From: Buttiauxella sp. B2
GTDB lineage: Bacteria; Pseudomonadota; Gammaproteobacteria; Enterobacterales; Enterobacteriaceae
Reading direction: 5' to 3'
Length of the DNA: 64,000 nt
Assembly: GCF_006376615.1 (NCBI RefSeq)
Contig: NZ_VEXQ01000002.1
Span: forward strand, 248,001 to 312,000
Part shown: one piece after another, positions 58,984-64,000 of the stretch
Numbering within the stretch: position 1 is the stretch's first letter
How the letters are laid out: every line of letters begins with the position of its first letter
The notes under the pieces: model-generated
Databases searched by the model: none
What the model was told of the DNA's origin: nothing
The model's input: only the letters and a program-made list of their open reading frames with translations
Translations under genes and position numbers: made by a program

Positions 58984-59672
58984 AAAAGCTCATTACTGCT
59001 AATGATGTTCGTGAAGCGGATGGCAACGGTCTTAAAACAATCACTTTTGTACTCAAAGAATCTATCGTCACGCCGGAAGCCCGGGTAGTCGCCGAGCAAC
59101 TGGGCATCGCGTTAGTGGAAGAAGGGGCAAACCTGTTGGCAGTAGCAACGGACAGTGCGCCGCCTCGCTCTGAACGCCAGCGTATTCGCGAAGAGATAAT
59201 CTCTCAGCTACCAGAAGGCCAGTTTACTGAAACCCTGGTGGCCCAGCTTATCGAAAAGGTTGAGCAAGAGCAGAAAACGCGGTCGGGCAGTGGGATGCAA
59301 CCTGGTTTTCGCGCAGTAACTGGGAAGGGCGGCATCAAAGTCATTGATGGCAGTTCGGTGAAATTTGGTCGTTTTGATGGTGCACAAGAGCCCTGCGTTG
59401 GGTTAACAGACCTCGTGACGGGAGCGGATGGCAGCAGCATGGCCGCCGGTTTTATGCAGTGGGAAAACGGCTTTTTCCCCTGGACGCTGAATTACGATGA
59501 AATCGATATGGTGCTGGAAGGGGAATTACATATTCGCCACGAAGGTGAAACGCTTATCGGGAAAGCGGGAGATGTCATGTTTATCCCTAAAGGTTCCAGT
59601 ATTGAATTTGGCACCACAAGCCATGTTCGTTTTCTGTATGTTGCCTGGCCTGCCAATTGGCAGGAATGCTAA
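58980..59672 (+). CDS. eutQ: Cupin-fold acetate kinase-type protein EutQ
   Basis: This 230-residue protein (E. coli 233) has an N-terminal KLITANDVREADGNGLKTIT segment and a C-terminal cupin domain, with FFPWTLNYDEIDMVLEGELH and GKAGDVMFIPKGSSIEFGTT. EutQ of Salmonella also has acetate kinase activity and is needed for microcompartment formation in anaerobic growth. It is coupled to eutP by an ATGA overlap and followed by eutT after 12 bp. Confidence 0.95.
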   Translation: MKKLITANDVREADGNGLKTITFVLKESIVTPEARVVAEQLGIALVEEGANLLAVATDSAPPRSERQRIREEIISQLPEGQFTETLVAQLIEKVEQEQKTRSGSGMQPGFRAVTGKGGIKVIDGSSVKFGRFDGAQEPCVGLTDLVTGADGSSMAAGFMQWENGFFPWTLNYDEIDMVLEGELHIRHEGETLIGKAGDVMFIPKGSSIEFGTTSHVRFLYVAWPANWQEC

Positions 59673-59684
59673 GGCGGGGCGCTT

Positions 59685-60494
59685 ATGAGCACCTTCATCA
59701 CCGAAGACTGGCTACGGGCAAACCATACTCTCAGCGAAGGGAGTGAGATTCGCCTTCCCGCTGACAGCCGGATGACACCGTCGGCCCGCGAACTCATTGA
59801 TGCTCGCCATTTACTGGTGAAATTTCAGGATGACGACGGGCGATTGTTTGTTGAAGCACAAGAACAATTGAAACCGGTACATGGACTGACAAGTGAATCC
59901 GTGGCGCAAGTCGCGCATTGCGAGCTTTGCCTGCAACAAGTGAAAGAAAAACCAGACACTCTGACGCATTTGAATGCGCAGGTGTTTGTGGCGAAAAATG
60001 ACCCTCGTTTGATGTTTCGCGCAAGTCTGGATAGTGCAATTGCTACAGCGGTATGGCTGCAAACTGAGTTTGATAAAACAGCAGCACTTTGGCTTGCGGA
60101 TATCCGTTCTTTGCTCGGCAACATAATGCGTGCAGATGCACTGGAACAGGCGCTTCCTGAACAGCAAATCGTTGGCTTATCGGCTGATGATTTACACCGT
60201 TTATCGCATCAGCCGCTGAAATACCTTGGGCACGATCATCTGGTTCCTGATGCGGCACACGGGCGCGATGTTGCGCTGCTTAATCTGTTGCGCACAAAAA
60301 TTCGTGAAACAGAAATCTGTGCTGCAACGGTATTTATTGGCATGGATTACCACATACAAAAAGCCGATTTATTACAGGCGCTAAACCGGCTTTCGAGCGC
60401 GGTTTATGTGCTGATGATCCTGTGTCTTAAAAAAGAGTGGCCGGATGCGGATGCACTGCAACGACGGCTGGCAGGAGGTCATCATGTTGCTTGA
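59685..60494 (+). CDS. eutT: Cobalamin adenosyltransferase EutT
   Basis: This 269-residue protein (E. coli 267) makes adenosylcobalamin for ethanolamine ammonia-lyase. [20 protein letters not shown] and [20 protein letters not shown] fit the family. The metal motif of Salmonella EutT is H-X11-CC-X2-C; here it reads His66-X11-His78-Cys79-X2-Cys82, so the first Cys of the pair is His. His can also bind metal, so the enzyme may still be active. Codons CAT TGC are clear. The end of the gene overlaps eutD by 11 bp. Confidence 0.93.
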   Translation: MSTFITEDWLRANHTLSEGSEIRLPADSRMTPSARELIDARHLLVKFQDDDGRLFVEAQEQLKPVHGLTSESVAQVAHCELCLQQVKEKPDTLTHLNAQVFVAKNDPRLMFRASLDSAIATAVWLQTEFDKTAALWLADIRSLLGNIMRADALEQALPEQQIVGLSADDLHRLSHQPLKYLGHDHLVPDAAHGRDVALLNLLRTKIRETEICAATVFIGMDYHIQKADLLQALNRLSSAVYVLMILCLKKEWPDADALQRRLAGGHHVA

Positions 60495-61506
60495 CCGCTG
60501 TCGTCGCCAGGCGCAAATCTTGCCTAAGCGTGTCGTCTTCCCGGACGCGCAAGACGCTCGCATCATTGAAGCGGCACATTACCTGCAACATCACGGTCTG
60601 GCACAACCCATTCTGTTGGCCAACCCGTTTGCCCTACGCCATTTCGCCCTTGCTGCAGGATTACCGCTCGACGGATTACACATTATTGACCCTGCAACGG
60701 CATGCGACTGGCTTACGCAATTTTACCAACAGCTTGTGCAGCGTTTAGGTGACAAAACCCCCGATGATGCGGCGGAGCGTTTGCGCGACCCACTCTGGTT
60801 TGCGGCAGCGATGGTTCAGGCAGGTAAAGCTGATGTGTGTATCGCTGGAAATATTTCCTCTACCGCTGCTGTTTTACGCGCGGGGTTGAAAGTTATCGGC
60901 CTGCGACCTGGGGTAAAAACGCTCTCGTCGCTGTTCTTGATGTTGCCGCCAGAAGGTGAACGGATTCTTGGGTTTGCTGATTGTAGCGTGGTACCACAAC
61001 CCACTGCCGCACAGCTTGCCGATATAGCTATCAGCAGCGCAGAAAGCTGGCAGGCCATCACCGGGCAACCTGCTCGCGTCGCCATGTTGTCTTTTTCAAC
61101 CAACGGCAGCGCCAGACATCCTTGTGTTGCTACCGTCCAACAGGCGACAGACATGGTGCGTGAGCGTGCTCCGGGTCTGTGCGTGGATGGCGAGTTGCAA
61201 TTTGATGCAGCGTTTGTTCCCCAGGTTGCCGCGCAAAAAGCGCCAGAAAGTGTGCTGGCAGGGCAGGCGAATGTACTCGTTTTCCCGTCGCTGGAGGCAG
61301 GCAATATTGGCTACAAAATTGCGCAACGATTGGGTGGATTCCGCGCCCTTGGCCCGTTAATTCAGGGATTGAATGCGCCATTGCACGATCTTTCCCGAGG
61401 ATGCAGTACGCGAGAAATTGTTGAGTTGGTGCTGGTTGCTCAAACAACCCTCACCCCAAGCCGCTCCCGAAAGGAGAGGAAAAAAACAGCAGAACTCCAG
61501 CCTTGA
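60484..61506 (+). CDS. eutD: Phosphate acetyltransferase EutD
   Basis: I chose the ATG at 60484 (GGAGGTC upstream), giving 340 residues (E. coli 338); the frame from 60445 adds unrelated residues. It converts acetyl-CoA to acetyl phosphate in the microcompartment. PTA motifs [40 protein letters not shown] and [19 protein letters not shown] are intact. The last ~22 residues ([20 protein letters not shown]) are unlike the E. coli tail and are encoded by a repeat-like sequence. Confidence 0.95.
   Translation: MLLDRCRRQAQILPKRVVFPDAQDARIIEAAHYLQHHGLAQPILLANPFALRHFALAAGLPLDGLHIIDPATACDWLTQFYQQLVQRLGDKTPDDAAERLRDPLWFAAAMVQAGKADVCIAGNISSTAAVLRAGLKVIGLRPGVKTLSSLFLMLPPEGERILGFADCSVVPQPTAAQLADIAISSAESWQAITGQPARVAMLSFSTNGSARHPCVATVQQATDMVRERAPGLCVDGELQFDAAFVPQVAAQKAPESVLAGQANVLVFPSLEAGNIGYKIAQRLGGFRALGPLIQGLNAPLHDLSRGCSTREIVELVLVAQTTLTPSRSRKERKKTAELQP
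61447..61479. repeat. Short repeat-like element forming the end of eutD
   Basis: CCCTCACCCCAAGCCGCTCC followed by CGAAAGGAGAGG resembles the common intergenic element with CCCTCACCC-AACCCTCTCCC and GGGAGAGGG arms. It lies in the last codons of eutD rather than between genes. Confidence 0.5.
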
Positions 61507-61573
61507 GTTAGAAGCTTGGGGCCGCAGTGAAACTGGATAAAACAGATTTTTAACCGAGTGAGAGGAATAAATC

Positions 61574-61867
61574 ATGGAAGCACTAGGACTTATCGAAACC
61601 AGAGGTTTGGTTGCAGTGATTGAAGCATCGGATGCGATGGTTAAAGCCGCACGCGTCAAACTGGTTGGCGTAAAGCAAATCGGTGGTGGGCTGGTAACTG
61701 CAATGGTTCGCGGTGATGTAGCGGCCTGTAAAGCAGCAACGGATGCCGGGGCTGCCGCAGCTCAGCGCATTGGCGAGTTGGTTTCCGTTCACGTCATCCC
61801 GCGTCCACATGGCGATTTGGAAGAAGTGTTCCCGATTGGCTTGGGAAGCGACAAAACCATCGATTGA
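61574..61867 (+). CDS. eutM: Ethanolamine microcompartment shell protein EutM
   Basis: This 97-residue BMC-domain protein starts [20 protein letters not shown] and contains [20 protein letters not shown] and [17 protein letters not shown], all diagnostic of EutM. Its hexamers form the main facets of the shell, with a central pore. GAGAGGAAT precedes the ATG. Its length equals that of E. coli EutM. A 101-bp gap separates it from eutN. Confidence 0.98.
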   Translation: MEALGLIETRGLVAVIEASDAMVKAARVKLVGVKQIGGGLVTAMVRGDVAACKAATDAGAAAAQRIGELVSVHVIPRPHGDLEEVFPIGLGSDKTID

Positions 61868-61968
61868 TAATCGGTGACGTCATCCCCGGACGTCACCTCT
61901 CTTTAACTCGATTTACGGGCAGCCTCATGGCGGCACGGGCTGTACCTGAATGTTGTCCGGAGGCGAGC

Positions 61969-62256
61969 ATGAAGCTGGGAATGGTCATTGGTCAAATCGT
62001 TTGCACAGTCCGCCACAGCGGGCTTGAACACGACAAATTGTTGATGGTGGAAATGATTAACCGCCAGGGTGAACCGAGCGGCGAGTGTGCAGTTGCCACC
62101 GACAGCATTGGTGCCGGGAACGGCGAATGGGTGTTGCTGGTGGGGGGGAGTTCCGCCCGCCGGGCACACCATAGTGAAGCCTCTCCGGTCGACATGTGCG
62201 TGATAGGCATCGTCGATGAAGTGGTCATGGATAGAGAGATAATCTTCCATAAATAG
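61969..62256 (+). CDS. eutN: Ethanolamine microcompartment vertex protein EutN
   Basis: The ATG at 61969 follows CGGAGGCG and gives 95 residues, equal to E. coli EutN; the frame from 61864 adds unrelated sequence. MVIGQIVCTVRHSGLEHDKL and SPVDMCVIGIVDEVV are diagnostic. EutN/CcmL proteins form pentamers that close the vertices of the shell. It is followed after 15 bp by eutE. Confidence 0.97.
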   Translation: MKLGMVIGQIVCTVRHSGLEHDKLLMVEMINRQGEPSGECAVATDSIGAGNGEWVLLVGGSSARRAHHSEASPVDMCVIGIVDEVVMDREIIFHK

Positions 62257-62271
62257 TGAGGGTTGAGCGAC

Positions 62272-63681
62272 ATGGATCGGCAACAAATTGAGCAAGTGGT
62301 GAAAGCCGTGCTGGCAGGTATGGCCACGAATACAACCACAGGAACCACCCCAAAACCATGCGGTGCAGGCGTATTTGCCTCACTGGACGATGCGGTTCAG
62401 GCAGCAGCAGCAGCACAAAAATCTTTAACCAGCGTGGCGATGCGCCAGAAAGCCGTTGCGGCAATCCGCCAGGCAGGTGAACAACATGCGCAGTCGCTTG
62501 CGGAAATGGCTGTCGCGGAAACCGGAATGGGCCGCGTTGCAGACAAATGCGCGAAGAATATTGCTCAGGCGCGTGGTACGCCTGGTGTTGAGTGCCTGAC
62601 GCCACAAGTGTTAACCGGCGATAACGGGCTAACACTCATCGAAAACGCACCGTGGGGTGTAGTGGCTTCTGTCACGCCATCCACTAACCCTGCGGCAACC
62701 GTCATCAACAATGCCATCAGCATGATTTCAGCCGGAAATAGCGTGGTATTTGCTCCACATCCGGCAGCAAAAAAGGTTTCGCAGCAAACCATCTCCTGGC
62801 TTAACGAAGCGATTGTCGCAGCAGGTGGCCCAGCGAACTTGCTGGTGACAGTTCTTAATCCTGATATCGAAACCGCGCAGCGTTTATTTAAGTATCCTGG
62901 CATTGGGTTGCTGGTGGTGACCGGCGGCGAAGCCGTTGTAGATGCGGCGCGTAAGCACACTAATAAACGTTTGATTGCTGCGGGCGCAGGTAATCCGCCA
63001 GTGGTGGTAGACGAAACCGCCGATATTCCTCGCGCAGCAAAAGCCATCGTGAATGGTGCATCGTTCGATAACAACATCATCTGTGCGGACGAAAAAGTGC
63101 TGATCGTGGTGGAAAGCGTGGCTGGTGCTTTGCTGGAGGAAATGCAGCGCAATCACGCGGTGTTGCTCAGCGATGCTCAGGCTGAAAAGCTGCTGCCTGT
63201 TCTGTTGAAAAATATCGATGAACAGGGGAAAGGGCAAGTTTGCCGCGACTGGGTCGGGCGTGATGCCGCCAAAATCGCGGCGACTATTGGTCTTAACGTA
63301 GCACCTGAAACTCGCTTACTGCTGGTACAAACCACTGCGCGCCATCCCTTTGCCGTAACAGAAATGATGATGCCAGTGCTGCCTATTGTTTGCGTGCCCA
63401 ACGTGACAGAAGCCATTGCTCTGGCGGTGAAACTGGAAGGCGGATGCCACCACACAGCAGCCATGCACTCGCGCAATATCGACAATATGAACACCATGGC
63501 GAATGCCATTGACACCAGTATTTTCGTCAAAAATGGTTCATGTATTGCTGGGTTGGGGCTGGGTGGCGAAGGCTGGACTTCTATGACTATCACAACACCA
63601 ACGGGTGAAGGTGTGACATCGGCCAGAACGTTTGTGCGCCTGCGTCGTTGCGTACTGGTGGATGGTTTCCGCATCGTTTAA
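62272..63681 (+). CDS. eutE: Acetaldehyde dehydrogenase (CoA-acylating) EutE
   Basis: I chose the ATG at 62272 (GTGAGGG upstream), giving 469 residues (E. coli 467); a TTG nine bases earlier is also open. It turns acetaldehyde into acetyl-CoA with NAD inside the microcompartment. The first ~20 residues (MDRQQIEQVVKAVLAGMA) form the amphipathic helix that targets cargo to the shell, followed by a linker. The catalytic Cys271 lies in NNIICADEKVL. SVTPSTNPAATVINNAIS is also typical. Confidence 0.97.
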   Translation: MDRQQIEQVVKAVLAGMATNTTTGTTPKPCGAGVFASLDDAVQAAAAAQKSLTSVAMRQKAVAAIRQAGEQHAQSLAEMAVAETGMGRVADKCAKNIAQARGTPGVECLTPQVLTGDNGLTLIENAPWGVVASVTPSTNPAATVINNAISMISAGNSVVFAPHPAAKKVSQQTISWLNEAIVAAGGPANLLVTVLNPDIETAQRLFKYPGIGLLVVTGGEAVVDAARKHTNKRLIAAGAGNPPVVVDETADIPRAAKAIVNGASFDNNIICADEKVLIVVESVAGALLEEMQRNHAVLLSDAQAEKLLPVLLKNIDEQGKGQVCRDWVGRDAAKIAATIGLNVAPETRLLLVQTTARHPFAVTEMMMPVLPIVCVPNVTEAIALAVKLEGGCHHTAAMHSRNIDNMNTMANAIDTSIFVKNGSCIAGLGLGGEGWTSMTITTPTGEGVTSARTFVRLRRCVLVDGFRIV

Positions 63682-63693
63682 GGAGAGTAGTCA

Positions 63694-64000
63694 ATGGCTC
63701 GCACGGAACAGACCTGGCTCAACGACCGCTTATGTAACGCGTCTTTATTGTGCAACGGGCAACCCAATGTGGCGCAACAACCGCTGTGGCTGGGTATCGA
63801 TCTGGGCACCTGTGATGTGGTGTCGTTGGTTGTCGACAGTGACTGCCAGCCCGTTGCCGTTTGCCTCGACTGGGCTGATGTGGTTCGTGACGGCGTGGTA
63901 TGGGATTTCTTCGGTGCGGTGCAAATTGTGCGCCGCCACCTGGACACTCTGGAGCAGCAGCTAGGTTTGCGTTTTAGCCATGCTGCAACATCATTCCCGC
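63694..64000 (+). CDS. eutJ: Ethanolamine utilisation chaperone-like protein EutJ (cut by window end)
   Basis: The first 102 codons are visible and open to the window edge. PLWLGIDLGTCDVVSLVVDS is the phosphate-1 motif of the actin/Hsp70 ATPase fold, and DWADVVRDGVVWDFFGAVQI matches E. coli EutJ. EutJ is thought to help assembly of the pathway proteins. By analogy eutG, eutH and the ammonia-lyase genes eutA-eutB-eutC should follow outside the window. Confidence 0.95.
   Translation, partial: MARTEQTWLNDRLCNASLLCNGQPNVAQQPLWLGIDLGTCDVVSLVVDSDCQPVAVCLDWADVVRDGVVWDFFGAVQIVRRHLDTLEQQLGLRFSHAATSFP

Overview
The window is chromosomal DNA of a gamma-proteobacterium of the family Enterobacteriaceae. 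The host part is collinear with the E. coli K-12 block from ydiZ through pfkB, thrS, pheST, btuCED, aroH and ppsA to ydiI/menI, with protein lengths nearly identical to the E. coli ones. The moderate GC, a complete hmu haem operon at the aroH-ydiU junction and a eut operon directly after menI suggest a genus outside Escherichia/Salmonella, such as Buttiauxella or a relative. That genus guess is inference only.

Region 1 (1-about 19,400) is the late half of a prophage, entered inside the major capsid gene. It has capsid cement and staple proteins, a tail adaptor and tail nozzle, T7 gp13/gp14-type virion proteins, three large ejection-type proteins (one carrying a muralytic domain), a tailspike, an acyltransferase predicted to modify O-antigen, two holin-like proteins, a CHAP-type endolysin and nested Rz/Rz1 spanins. 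The layout resembles the epsilon15/phiV10 podoviruses. Two small genes (13,381-13,989) lie on the opposite strand. The integrase and early genes must lie left of the window.

Region 2 (19,487-31,135) is core genome: ydiZ, pfkB, ydiY, a small periplasmic protein, then the translation cluster thrS-infC-rpmI-rplT-pheM-pheS-pheT-ihfA with its thrS operator hairpin, AUU start of infC and pheM attenuator, followed by a VirK/YbjX-like gene.

Region 3 (31,472-48,643) holds btuC-btuE-btuD-nlpC, a LacI-type regulator inserted before ydiV, ydiV, selO (ydiU), the haem-uptake operon hemP-hmuRSTUV under a Fur box, aroH with a candidate TrpR operator, ppsR, and ppsA. The ppsA leader contains an ERIC element.

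Region 4 (48,723-57,953) has a divergent GPH sugar transporter and GH3 glycosidase pair, the stress sRNA RprA with its Rcs-controlled promoter, ydiK, ydiJ and menI.

Region 5 (58,182-64,000, cut by the window end) is the first half of an ethanolamine-utilisation microcompartment operon, eutS-P-Q-T-D-M-N-E-J, in the E. coli/Salmonella gene order but at a different chromosomal site.

No clearly new defence or CRISPR system is visible. The best leads are the strand-reversed small prophage genes, a short leader ORF overlapping the holin start, the tailspike/acyltransferase pair, the EutT metal-motif substitution, the repeat-derived end of eutD, and the three ERIC-type elements.
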